A stretch of 64,000 nt of DNA from Amoebidium appalachense (Eukaryota; Ichthyosporea), in assembly GCA_963693365.1 (NCBI GenBank), contig CAVNZM010000003.1:868001-932000 (forward strand), given 5' to 3'. The position numbers were made by a program, and so were the translations under genes. Below the pieces are notes generated by a model that ran no database searches, had not been told where the DNA came from, and saw only the letters and a list, made by a program, of their open reading frames with translations. Position 1 is the first letter of the stretch; each line of letters begins with the position of its first letter. Below are positions 48,876-59,621 of this stretch, one piece after another.

Positions 48876-49355
48876 TGTAAACAGTTGGACTAGTTAGGAT
48901 GAGGCAGAGTACAACTGAATCAAAATAAAGACAGAGAACGGGTAGAAAGGCACACGCGGCCAGGTTGCTTTTACTATGGGCCGACTCAGTCTGTCTCAGA
49001 CTTCACTGATGTGATCCCCGTACTGGGACGGCTTTCTTATATAGCCCCCAGGTTTCGGATCAAGGCCCAGGATTGGTTCATCCGCGGCCAGCGCGGGTGG
49101 CAACATGCCATTCGTGATTCTGGTGCGGTCCGAGCCAGTCAGACCTTTGTCCTATTTATGCAAACCTCTTATTGGTTCACTTCGTTTATGTGGTATGCAG
49201 CTGAAGAACCATATATGGTTCAATTCTTAGGTCAGAGTGAGTCCTATTGGTGCGGACATAATATTTATGTGATATTCATGACAAAGCACGAATCGTGTGC
49301 TAGTAGATCACATTCTTTAGTAAACATGTACAGTTCATGTGTACAGTTGTTTACA
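48876..49355 (-). repeat. LTR, left copy (3' LTR of the minus-oriented element)
   Basis: 480 bp, TGTAAACA...TGTTTACA. Paired with 51952-52431; visible differences are at about 48900 (G/A) and 49228 (T/C). Confidence 0.95.
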
Positions 49356-49367
49356 CTCCCCCCCCTT
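49356..49367 (-). other. Polypurine tract
   Basis: AAGGGGGGGGAG on the minus strand lies directly against the left LTR, the position expected for plus-strand DNA priming. Confidence 0.75.
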
Positions 49368-51935
49368 GTCGGGAGCCTGGTGGTGTCGTTAGACAAGCAA
49401 ACCACCAGGCTGAGAGGCGATAAACAACCTTCAGCGAGAATTCTTGTGTGTGCCGAGCTGCTGGACAGAACAGAGCAAGGACGGTGGAATAGAGTTGTGC
49501 ACGTCTATGAGCACTTCTTCATTTGCCAAAACGTAAATTCATGCAGCATTCTTCTGTGATTTCATTTTCGTGGCGAAGATTGTTGCAGAGTGTGCGTGCG
49601 AATAATTCGCTAAGCCTTCGTCTCTGTGCTTGGCTTTTCTGTAGAAGTAGTATTTTCCTTTTTGGGAATTTTTCCTTTTTAGGATACTCCCGCAGATTCG
49701 TTTTCAATTGCGAGTAATTTGGTTGTGTGGATGAATGATCATACCAAACATTCGATAATGAATATAACTCGAGCCTTAGGTCACTTCGTAGCTCAGGTAG
49801 TGGTGGATAGCTTCAAGGCTTAGCCACTGCTCCTTATCCCGGTTCTACCATAAGACTGTAAGGCGAGTCACCATGGCCGGAAAAGCCGCTTCTTTCATGA
49901 ACAAATAGCACTTCTTTCCTTTCAGCTTTAACTCTGCATCATCGGAGCTGGGAAAAACATGAATAAAAATGCCCAAGTGTTCTTCGTTGGGCGACATAAA
50001 GAAATATATCACCCGTCAGAACCAGTAAAAGCCCGGTTCATAATTCATAAGAAGAGGGTAGGCAAAGCAAGCCTCCTTCAGAAAACACATGCTTCCATTC
50101 GTGAGCAGTTTTCGTATCCCATTTGCCAGCCATTTTCGTTGAGCAGGGGGATTCCAGGCATAATACATTCTTCTGGAGGCTTGGCCTAAAAAGAAAAGTC
50201 GTCGGAGTCGCCCTTTCTTTTGTAAGCAACTTTGTGAGCGCGCTTCGTGTTTTCATATCCTCCAGTGCAGGTCTGGATGGTGCCCCATCCTCTGCTTCAT
50301 TTGTAGGTGGCCCTACTGTAGGTTCTGTTCGTTGTGTGGAATACCAAAACCATTCGTATTCGTGGAACTGCTTTGTGCTGTGCTTTCTTTCGTGTTGGTG
50401 TTCATGAAGTTACCCCGTTCACACACCCTACTTCTTACATACATTAGATGTAAGTAGCTGCCTGGTGAGTGTGTGGTTCGTGTTCGTGGCATTCTTCTGT
50501 TCCTTCGTGAGAAGAATATTCGTTTTAGCAGAGGTGCCCAATAAGGCAGCTTGTGGGGTTGTCTCCCGCATGTGCCCATTGGTGGGGTATTCACGTGCTA
50601 AATTGTTACAGTGTCATCATATTGCAAGGGAATAACATGGTCACCTCCGTACCAGGGCCTAGTAGGTACACATGATGGTCCGATGTGTTAGTCAACAACA
50701 CCTTGCATTCGTATTCGTATTTGTCTTCCACGTCACTTTCTTCAGTAGTGAAGGAGGGTATTCGTAATTCGAAACTGAAAGGCTTCCAGCCAAAATACTG
50801 ACACTGTATGATGGGGTTGTGAGGGAGCGGTGCCCATACCACATTCTTTTGTTCTGGTGGGGGTGTGCCGGCAGCTAGTGCAAGGCTTGACAGTGTAATT
50901 GGTATGTTACACCGTATTGCCACAGACGGGCAATCACCTTAAAATTCGTACCCAACACCTTCTTTGTTTTTCACATGCATGAACAAAAGTTCTGCATCGA
51001 CTTTATTACATGCCTTTTGTGCACCAAGAGTGCAAATTCGTTAGGGCGTGGCACCAGGAAGGGCCGCCATACATGAGTCAGGCATATGTTCGTAATGTGT
51101 TTAGGCATGCCAGCATACATTCATGCGCATGTTGTGCATCCTGGGCGCTAAACTATGGGGCATGCTGTATTCGAGAACAGCAAGGGATTCGAAGCATGCA
51201 TGCAACACTACTTTCATAAGATCTTAGGTCCTACATGCTATAGCAACAGCGACTATCTTCTTCGTTAAGTGCATTTGTGCTGAAAGTGGCCGTGCATCTG
51301 GCTTGCGAGTGTGGACGTGCATGCGGTGGCATGGACACGATGGCAGTGTGTAATAGGGCAATGCACGCAAGGGCAACGGTTTTATTTTCTTCCTAACATA
51401 GAGGGGGCTGTGTGCATTGCAACCCAAGCAGTGTTGTGCATTCGTCCTTTCATTTTCGTATTTCCAGTTCATTTTGCTTTCGTTTTTCGTTTTTTGTCGT
51501 TTGATAACTTCGTTACTTCGTTTTGTTTTCGTGTTGCATTCATTTCGTATTTCCTCTATGCAATCGTTTGTCGTTAATTCTTTATTTCATTGCGTATTCG
51601 TGATGGTTCGTTTTTCGTTGGTTCATTGCTTCGTTAGCAATTCTTTATTCGTTTGTTCGTGTATTCGTTGTTTCGTTGTGTATTCGTTTTTCTTCACATT
51701 TTTGATGTGTCGTAGCAAAAGAAGTTTTACATGCTTTCAATTCTTTCCGTGTAGGTGGGCTGGCCACTTCAAACTTGTAGGTGTATATATTCTAAGCCGG
51801 ACAAGGAAAGATGTGCCTATCATCGGGGTAAAAAGGATTGTGATCGGCCATGGGAGATTCTTGAGCTGATTGAAAGATGTGAGATTCTTGAACTGATTGA
51901 AAGATGTGAGATTCGAAGGATGCGAGATTCTTGAA

Positions 51936-51950
51936 CTGCCGCGGTCGCCA
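51936..51950 (-). other. Primer-binding site
   Basis: TGGCGACCGCGGCAG on the minus strand starts one base inside the right LTR. The TGG is complementary to a tRNA CCA end; the tRNA is not identified. Confidence 0.65.
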
Positions 51951-51951
51951 A

Positions 51952-52431
51952 TGTAAACAGTTGGACTAGTTAGGATAAGGCAGAGTACAACTGAATCAAA
52001 ATAAAGACAGAGAACGGGTAGAAAGGCACACGCGGCCAGGTTGCTTTTACTATGGGCCGACTCAGTCTGTCTCAGACTTCACTGATGTGATCCCCGTACT
52101 GGGACGGCTTTCTTATATAGCCCCCAGGTTTCGGATCAAGGCCCAGGATTGGTTCATCCGCGGCCAGCGCGGGTGGCAACATGCCATTCGTGATTCTGGT
52201 GCGGTCCGAGCCAGTCAGACCTTTGTCCTATTTATGCAAACCTCTTATTGGTTCACTTCGTTTATGTGGTATGCAGCTGAAGAACCATATATGGTTCAAT
52301 TCTTAGGTCAGAGCGAGTCCTATTGGTGCGGACATAATATTTATGTGATATTCATGACAAAGCACGAATCGTGTGCTAGTAGATCACATTCTTTAGTAAA
52401 CATGTACAGTTCATGTGTACAGTTGTTTACA
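51952..52431 (-). repeat. LTR, right copy (5' LTR of the minus-oriented element)
   Basis: 480 bp and almost identical to 48876-49355. Followed at once by GATC of the target duplication. Confidence 0.95.
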
Positions 52432-52692
52432 GATCACCTTATTCATGCTGCACAGTATGATATTGTGATACGGTGTCTTAACATTCTTTCGGAGCTACCA
52501 ATGCTAGCCTCTGCTTACCCATAATATGTAATAGGGTTGTCATCTACTAAGATGGCGCTAAATGTTGCTTAGCATGTACATATGATATGTCTCTAGCTGC
52601 ATTTGAATGGCTGCGCTGGAAAACGCAGCAGGCCGTCGAGTGAGGCTGGGCCCCCGACAATGTCCACAGCAATAAATAGTGTGTAAACCCCG
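52432..52692 (+). mobile_element. LINE 3' region resuming after the LTR element
   Basis: The target DNA continues here. From about 52493 it matches the inverted fragment at 23143-23330 and ends after AGTGTGTAAACCCC near 52690, taken as the LINE 3' end. A short frame (DHLIHAAQYDIVIRCLNIL) stops at 52524. Confidence 0.65.
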
Positions 52693-53004
52693 CACTGTTT
52701 ACACAACTTCCAAAATGACGCCAAGATATAGGTGTAGATAGAGACTGCTGGCTCCATTTAACAAGAAGTTCAGTTAGTACTCTTCAATGTTATGACCCGG
52801 TGTATGGACCTATGCCATGTGACCTGCACATTTCCTACCAGGCTACAACGACAGTCGTGCGGCGCGGCGATCGCCCCGTGCAAGGAGTTGGGGAATCGAA
52901 ATCCAATAGGATTAGATTGTTATTCCTATTGGTTACAGGTTTTATTGTTCACCGTATTACGTTATTCAATTATGTCGATGATTGGTGTGAATGATTGCTG
53001 TATT
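52693..53004. other. Short spacer between LINE and tyrosine-recombinase element
   Basis: Ordinary DNA containing an inverted repeat CCAATAGGA (52903-52911) / TCCTATTGG (52924-52932). No gene seen. Confidence 0.5.
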
Positions 53005-53093
53005 TCTATGAAAACTACTCCGGGACGTGTGTTGCCTCTAGGGGGACATCCCCTTGGACGAAAGTGAACCTGCAATGGTTGTAAACCACGGCA
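53005..53093 (-). repeat. Split direct repeat B2
   Basis: 89 bp, identical to 53580-53668. Forms the 3' terminus of the element in minus sense. Confidence 0.9.
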
Positions 53094-53226
53094 AGCCCCC
53101 AGTCATCAATTTATTGATCCGTGAGGTCCTTGTGCCCAAAAAACGGGGGAAGTCTTCGCCCCGTGAAAAAACAGCACGTATGTGTGGATCAATGGGGGTT
53201 GAGTGTTGGGTGTAGGTGGGTGGGTG

Positions 53227-53577
53227 AAAAGAAAATATAGCTGTAAAGCTGTAGGTGCTAAACACAGAAGATGTGTCTGTTGCTTAAGCTTGCTGATCTG
53301 CTAAAAACTGTCGTGCTTATATACCTAAGGCTACCGATCTGAGCCAATCAAAATCGATCTAGTGTTATGTGAAATCTGATCCTGAGCCAATCAAACTCGG
53401 TCTAGTGATCTGTGGAATCTGATGTTTTGATCGGCTAATAGGTGCCTGTATGCGGGCAGCCGAACGCGAGCTGCTAAAACACGAAACGAAGCCTACATGG
53501 TTATGTTGATATCGGACACCCATCCTACGTGACTTACCCAGAAAAATATTTATGTCAATAAAACTCCACAAATAAAA
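53227..53577 (-). repeat. Split direct repeat A2
   Basis: About 350 bp, nearly identical to 56704-57050. It differs by an extra TTAAGC near 53284 and a few substitutions, and contains an internal duplication around GAGCCAATCAAA. Confidence 0.9.
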
Positions 53578-53579
53578 CA

Positions 53580-53668
53580 TCTATGAAAACTACTCCGGGA
53601 CGTGTGTTGCCTCTAGGGGGACATCCCCTTGGACGAAAGTGAACCTGCAATGGTTGTAAACCACGGCA
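53580..53668 (-). repeat. Split direct repeat B1
   Basis: 89 bp, identical to 53005-53093, directly abutting A2. It lies about 30 bp beyond the YR stop codon. Confidence 0.9.
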
Positions 53669-53696
53669 CGAGAGCAGTATGCTTGCTCCAAAGGTT

Positions 53697-54769
53697 TCAC
53701 TTAAGAATAGAGGCGAATACACGTGTGGTAGTGTCAGCAATGGAGGCCGGGCGAAGTCGAGTATAGATCAGGAAACAGTCGGAGGACCATCTGCCGAGTT
53801 GTTTGATCCGGGAGTCGTCGACTCCGGCCTCAGCGAGGGCTGTGGCCCCCCCTATTCGGAGGCTGTGGCCGGCAAACCGGGAGGGTGAGAGGCCTGCCCG
53901 GGAGAGGAGGGCACGGAAGTCGGCAGAGAAAGCACCCTTGCGGTGTAGGGAATGCCACCGAGACTGAACAGGGGGTCGTCGGGTTGACCGGACGTTGTAT
54001 CCAGGAACTGCCGGAGGAGATGGGCTGGGGAGAAGTGGGTGAGGGGCAGGGCAGCTAGAGTGATGTTGACACCTCGGGCCTGTACATCCGTCTTGGAGGT
54101 TGGCAGGTGGAGGGTGGCATGGGACAAAGTACCGGTGGGGGTGTAGCTGAAGGTCACGTCCTTCCGTGTAACGTGACGGGACGGGTCGAAGGAAGTCAGG
54201 GTTTTGGAGGTAAATTCCCCTGAACGGAGGAGACCACAGAAACCGACGATGAGGGCCGTCCATAGCCGTAGGTTGGCCGAGGAGGCCTTGGTGGGGCACT
54301 GGCCATGGAGTAGGCTGAGGTGGGAGGGCAGGAGGGGCTCCCTGGTGGATGATCGGGGTCGGATGTTGTGAGAAAGCTGCCATCTGCCCACCCCTCGGAG
54401 GAACCACTGGCAGGCCAGAGACTTGTCGTGGGGGTAGGGAGCAGGGAGGCCCAGTCGAGGTGGAGTCTGGTGATGGCCGAAGAGCCGGCCAAGGAAGAGG
54501 CCGTACCCTCGTGGGCACACCAGGCGAGAAAAAGCTGCACGGTGTGGGGGGAGGCCGGGAGGGAGGACCCGGCGGAGGAGCAGCCGAGAGCCACACAAAA
54601 ATCGATGAACACTTTTTGCACCCGGGAGTAAAAGGCCCGAGAGTCGAGGTTGAGACTCAGGGCCTGGCATTCCTGCAGGGTAGTGGTGGCACGAAGCAGC
54701 TCGGCCGGAGCAAAGTGGGGGGCCAATCGGCCAGCGTTGCTCCGGAAGGGGGAGATCTGGGGGGGGGGG

Positions 54770-54807
<38 letters not shown>

Positions 54808-55005
54808 GAGCCCAGGGGAAGGGATAGGAACTTGTGGACCCAGAAGGGGAAGGGGCAGGGCTCCGGTTGCAGGTAAGGTCGGAGTCGTCGGGCCCGGGGA
54901 AGTTGGTTACGGAGGAGCTGCGCGGCGAATGATTGGTCTGGGTAGGGGGCCAGCAGCTCCCGGAGGCGGGAGGTGTCAACGTGGTGCTGGGGCAGCGGGC
55001 GGGCC
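53697..55005 (-). pseudogene. Tyrosine recombinase (with RT-start remnant), frameshifted
   Basis: Coding sense runs through three frames. N-terminal part: LDSRAFYSRVQKVFIDFCVA and HTVQLFLAWCAHEG (about 54660-54510). Middle: SLACQWFLRGV, then CGLLRSGEFTS carrying the first catalytic Arg (about 54245-54210) and RKDVTFSYTPTG. C-terminal: HSLRIGGAT (His-x-x-Arg) and LGRWSSDCFLIYTR with the nucleophile Tyr, stop at 53697. The R, H-x-x-R and Y set is complete, but frame changes near 54436 (in a C run) and near 53940 break the gene. Upstream, ELLAPYPDQSFAAQLLRNQL resembles the sequence before DIRS-type RT domains, with the RT itself missing; a C run (about 54757-54806) marks the junction. It would catalyse integration of circular element DNA. 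Confidence 0.75.
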
Positions 55006-55073
55006 TCCGGGGCTGAGCCTCGGGGGAAGGGGTGGTTAGCAAGGGTGGGGCACCCTCGGGGAGATCCCGGCAT

Positions 55074-55116
<43 letters not shown>

Positions 55117-55502
55117 CAGGGCCCCGGGGGGTTAGAGTAGGGCAGCTGGGCCCGAGGGAGGGTTTGCAGGGAGGGCAGCGGGGCCCTGTGCAGGGGATGC
55201 CCGAGCACGCGCGGGTGTGGGCGTACACAGAGTTAGAAGAAGGGGGGGGGAGGGAGTGCTAGGTGAGTGTAAGGGGGGGGAGGCTCGTGGGATGGGGGGG
55301 GGGAGTAAAATTATGTGCAGTGGCCAGAATAACGTCTTTGTGTAGGGACATTTATTCTTGGCGCGCGCGGGCGCCGTAGTTGGCCTGCGAAATTTTTTAC
55401 TCAGCCCTAGTGCCCCGTTTTCCCGAGCTCCGTGTCCTTGGACCCGTGTATCCTAGCTCCTAGCCCCTATGTTCTATCTGTGGGTGTGGGTGTGCGCGTA
55501 GA
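55006..55502. other. Region between Gag and YR, G-run-rich
   Basis: G run at about 55074-55114 and G-rich DNA near 55240-55310. A Pro-rich minus frame passes through it without recognisable motifs. Confidence 0.5.
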
Positions 55503-56471
55503 CTAGGCAGTGTGCTTGCAGTCTTTGCGGGGGTGTGTGCCAGAGCAGAGCGGGCACACGTGGGAGAAGGGGCAGGGCTGCTTAGCGCAGGACCCGACCG
55601 TTGATGTGGAAATTCCTGCAGTGTGCCACGTCGCGGGTAGATCCACGGGTCGGGCCGGTGGTGCCGGGCCGGGTTGCGGGCCGGGTCGGTTGGGGGTTTG
55701 TCCCCCGCCGGGCTTGTGGGGCGGCTCGAAACCATCAAGACCACAGCTGGGCTTGAGGTACATGGGGCAGGCCGCGCTGGGGTGGTCGGGGAAGCCGCAG
55801 CGCTGACATGCGTCCGGGATGAGAAGAGTGGGTGGCAGGAGGAGATCCTGGTGGAGTTGGGCGAGCAGGTTGGGACACACGATCGGAGCCCGACCCTGTT
55901 GGTGGGCAACGGTTCGGGCGTATACGTCATAGTTGTGGATCTGGGCCCACGGGTATCGGGTGCTGAGGCGAGTGATGTGCTGAGTCCAAAGTACGTCTTT
56001 GTCCGTGGGGAGGCCGAGGTGGTGCTTGGCGGCCATGTAATGGGTCCAAGCTTGGATCCAAATGACGAGTGAACGCAGGGGAACGGGTTTGTCTTGGCGA
56101 AAAGTCTCGATGCTGCCGTCGTCGGCCATGCGCAGATGCTGACCTTTCTTGGATGGGGCCAGGAGGGCGGCGGGGGTGAACTTATACAGGTCGACGAAAC
56201 GATTGGCGCGCAAATCTGCCAGCACATCCGCGGGGGGAAGCGGGAGTGTGCCCGGCTGAATGTCGCCAGTGGTCTCACCTGTAATGGGGGGCGCGGGCAG
56301 GGCAGGTAGGTCCAGGTCAGGGCCGAGATGCAGCCCCAGGGAAACCTCCCCGGGTGCGGAGGGCGCGGCGGGGGGCGCGGGAGGGTCGCGGTTGGTGAGA
56401 GCGGCCAGGACGCCAGCCACCTGGGTGCTGATGGCGGTGAGGGCGGCAAGGACGGCGTCTTGAGAAGTCAT
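55503..56471 (-). CDS. Gag-like protein with zinc knuckles (YR retroelement ORF1)
   Basis: 322 codons from the ATG at 56471 (MTSQDAVLAALTAISTQVAG) to the stop at 55503. The frame is open further upstream to about 56700 with a basic KKRQAS...PKRLTRSDLRHRL stretch but no ATG, so translation might start earlier. The N-terminal third is Pro-rich; the middle (residues about 90-200, VIWIQAWTHYMAAKHHLGL) is probably the structural part; the C-terminal part has a zinc knuckle CQRCGFPDHPSAAC (C-x2-C-x4-H-x4-C) and a Cys/His run CPFSHVCPLCSGTHPRKDC. This is the usual nucleic-acid-binding end of a retroelement Gag. It sits between repeat A1 and the YR on the same strand and is GC-rich like the rest of the element. 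Confidence 0.75.
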   Translation of the reverse strand: MTSQDAVLAALTAISTQVAGVLAALTNRDPPAPPAAPSAPGEVSLGLHLGPDLDLPALPAPPITGETTGDIQPGTLPLPPADVLADLRANRFVDLYKFTPAALLAPSKKGQHLRMADDGSIETFRQDKPVPLRSLVIWIQAWTHYMAAKHHLGLPTDKDVLWTQHITRLSTRYPWAQIHNYDVYARTVAHQQGRAPIVCPNLLAQLHQDLLLPPTLLIPDACQRCGFPDHPSAACPMYLKPSCGLDGFEPPHKPGGGQTPNRPGPQPGPAPPARPVDLPATWHTAGISTSTVGSCAKQPCPFSHVCPLCSGTHPRKDCKHTA

Positions 56472-56703
56472 CGGCGGGGACGGTGGGGCCTGAGGAGGGA
56501 CTTCAGGAGTAGAGGGGAGAGTAGCCGGAGGGTCCGTGGTGGTATGGGCCGCTGGAGGCGCGTCAGTGCCTGCGGGAGCGTTGGTCAGCCTGTGGCGGAG
56601 GTCGCTGCGGGTCAGGCGCTTAGGTGCCGCGGCAGGGGCGGCGGCTGAGGCCTGGCGCTTTTTCGGCGGCCTGCTGACCGGCGTAGGGAAAGATAGGGAG
56701 AAG

Positions 56704-57050
56704 GAAAAGAAAATATAGCTGTAAAGCTGTAGGTGCTAAACACAGAAGATGTGTCTGTTGCTTGCTGATCTGCTAAAAACTGTCGTGCTTATATACCTAA
56801 GGCTACCGATCTGAGCCAATCAAAATCGATCTAGTGTTATGTGAAATCTGATCCTGAGCCAATCAAAATCGGTCTAGTGATCTGTGGAATCTGATGTTTT
56901 GATCGGCTAATAGGTGCCCGTATGCGGGCAGCCGAACGCGAGCTGCTAAAACACGAAACGAAGCCTACATGGTTATGTTGATATCGGACACCCATCCTAC
57001 GTGTTTACCCAGAAAAATATTTATGTCAATAAAACTCCACAAATAAAACC
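56704..57050 (-). repeat. Split direct repeat A1
   Basis: About 347 bp, nearly identical to 53227-53577; the 5' terminus of the element in minus sense. In minus orientation it leads into the Gag frame. Confidence 0.9.
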
Positions 57051-57509
57051 TCTATTGGTGCTTGCTGTTGATGCTTTCCTGCCATGATTTTGTTGGGCCC
57101 GATCGACTCAACTTGGCGAGGGTCGTGGAGTCCAGTTTAGGGGTAGGAGGAAGTGGTAATGGCTCCAGGACATACCCGCGTCCCATTGGGTGCAGGAGGG
57201 GGGTGCAAACCAACAAGCGGCAATACGTCTAACCTACGTAAGCCATTCCTATTGGCTGCTCTTATGCAACAGTGAATCTTCCTTGTTACCTGGAAAAGGC
57301 GACGAAGGATGATTGCACTGAAAAACTGTTGCCGTAGGCAAAACCATTCCTGTTGGTTCGTCCTGGCTGCCCGTGAAGCTTGACACATGGAAAATGATGT
57401 GAACAGCACTGGCAAGTGAGGAGATTTATTCGTGGGTGTAAACACTGCATACAAATAAAATTTTTAAACATAAAACTAAAACTTTAATTTAAAGCGCCAC
57501 CACCGTGTG
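57051..57509. other. Flank of the YR element, no gene seen
   Basis: Mixed-composition DNA. A minus frame at 57454-57137 is open but lacks splice or domain support. Confidence 0.4.
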
Positions 57510-57514
57510 TGTGT

Positions 57515-57592
<78 letters not shown>
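57510..57592. repeat. (TG)n array
   Basis: Nearly perfect TG dinucleotide repeat of about 80 bp. Confidence 0.95.
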
Positions 57593-57593
<1 letters not shown>

Positions 57594-57985
57594 ATGCACT
57601 ATACCTAGCCAAGGGAACAGCAAATCCAACCACAATGGCCGGAGATGCCCCCTTATACCTATCTAGGGATGGGGAGGGTGGGAACGAAAAAACAGCACAA
57701 AGAAGTAGACTCTATTCAGTCATCGAAAGGAGGTTGTGCTGTTTAACATTTAGGACAGCCACCAAACCCCACTTTAACCAAACGACTAAACCCTCACCTC
57801 TCTCTGTCGAATTTTCCTCTATCATTAACGACGGCTTCAAGACAAAACTGAGTCAAAATCTGCGTGTGATCCGTTTATATACCTAACTTACTAGCCAATC
57901 GGAAATCCCTAACCAAAACCAATCAAAACCAACTAACATTCTTTCTAACCAATCCCCTGCAAGCCCGAATTTTTTTTTATAATGA
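57593..57985. other. Spacer between (TG)n and GA array
   Basis: Open + strand frame to 57886 without recognisable features. The sequence after 57890 has repeated AACCAATC/AACCAACT words. Confidence 0.4.
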
Positions 57986-58316
<331 letters not shown>

Positions 58317-58740
58317 CCCCCATTATTTCAAAACAGTTTTTGAAATATTTCAAGGTAATTGATCTTGACCTAATACATTTAAAAAAGTTGTTACAGTTAC
58401 ACTAGTTCAAAGTGCCGAGGCTTAACTTAATAATACAGACTTTGTGCAGAACAGAGCACCGCAAGTTGTCAAAAACTTAGAACACTGTATACGTATGCAT
58501 ATGCTGCAGCTGAAATTTACGCATTTGCTTTTATTCAAAAGTAATACATATTGATACTAGTATGATGTATCGATATCATATTTCACATCGAATCGTTTAG
58601 TACCACGTAGTTGACCTATGCTCCAATCTATACTGTAAAAGTTGGTTTGTTGCAGCCAAGAATAAATGTGTATGCACGTGCCTACTTTCATGCTATGGTA
58701 CAATGTTGGATTCTTCTCTGACTGCTACTTGTGTTTACAG

Positions 58741-59006
58741 CATTTCAGTGGTCCGCTCAGACGCAACGCCAACGGCAACAGCTGTACCCCTACCCTGGCG
58801 AGCAGCCGCCCATTGCCTTCTCACATGCAATTGCACAACCACAGCCAAATGCAGGCGGTTACTCCAATGCAACGGGGGTCAACGCGCCCGCACAAACCCT
58901 ACCATATCCGGCCGGTTATTCCAACACGCCAGCACCCGCACAACCCCTGCCGTATCCGGCCGGCTACTCCAACGCGCCCGCACCCGTACAATCCCTACCA
59001 TATTAG
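58741..59006 (+). CDS. Last exon of a gene with Pro/Tyr-rich repeated C-terminus
   Basis: A convincing acceptor (TTGTGTTTACAG at 58740) opens an exon with two leading bases, then FQWSAQTQRQRQQLYPYPGE, and three copies of a unit like LPYPAGYSN followed by APAQ (about 58900-59000), ending LPY and TAG at 59004-59006. The 12-residue repeat with Pro-Tyr-Pro cores resembles tails that recruit WW or adaptor domains or form disordered scaffolds. Upstream exons could not be found between the GA array and 58740. Family unknown. Confidence 0.5.
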
Positions 59007-59475
<469 letters not shown>

Positions 59476-59621
59476 CACACCCAGTAAAATAAAGAAAAAG
59501 TAAAGAAAGAACTAACTAAAGAAATTACAGGGGGAAAAATACGCACACAAAAAACCCAAATCGTAATATTGTCCATGAAATTACCCCTTCCTTTCCCTTC
59601 CTCTATTCATGTACATTGCAG

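Larger units (their letters stand above)
48876..52431 (-). mobile_element. LTR retrotransposon, complete, recent, apparently non-autonomous
   Basis: Two 480-bp direct repeats (48876-49355 and 51952-52431) bracket 2,596 bp. Both start TGTAAACA and end TGTTTACA, an 8-bp terminal inverted repeat with TG...CA ends. GATC flanks both sides (48872-48875 and 52432-52435), a 4-bp target duplication. Minus orientation is set by a primer-binding site next to the right LTR (TGGCGACCGCGGCAG on the minus strand, 51950-51936) and by a polypurine tract AAGGGGGGGGAG next to the left LTR. I noticed only two differences between the LTRs, so insertion is recent. The interior has no RT, integrase or protease that I can find; the longest minus frame is about 105 codons (50923-50606, no ATG). 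It therefore looks like a TRIM/LARD-type element mobilised in trans. The interior is unusually rich in the word TTCGT on the + strand. Confidence 0.9.
53005..57050 (-). mobile_element. Tyrosine-recombinase retroelement (Ngaro/PAT-like) with split direct repeats and no RT
   Basis: In element sense (minus) the order is A1 (57050-56704), Gag-like frame, remnant of the RT start, YR gene, B1 (53668-53580), A2 (53577-53227), about 130 bp, B2 (53093-53005). A1/A2 are about 345 bp and nearly identical; B1/B2 are identical 89-bp copies. A1-ORFs-B1-A2-B2 is the split-direct-repeat plan of Ngaro and PAT-type YR retrotransposons. No palm-domain RT or RNase H is visible: coding goes from ELLAPYPDQSFAAQLLRNQL (about 54960-54901), the kind of segment that precedes DIRS-type RTs, to a C run and then straight into the YR. 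The YR has frameshifts. Either the copy is internally deleted or this is a non-autonomous Gag-YR form. Confidence 0.8.

Noticed and set aside
49780-49870. tRNA gene in the LTR element
   Set aside because: A GGTTCTACC-like word is present, but no complete cloverleaf or matching acceptor stem could be drawn.
48876-52431. Plus-strand orientation of the LTR element
   Set aside because: No primer site follows the left LTR and no purine tract precedes the right LTR on the + strand; both are present on the minus strand.
53852-55228. 458-codon minus-strand frame as a single gene
   Set aside because: Only its C-terminal part carries recombinase sequence. The rest is a Pro-rich alternative frame through GC-rich DNA and a C run, and neighbouring frames hold the other recombinase parts.
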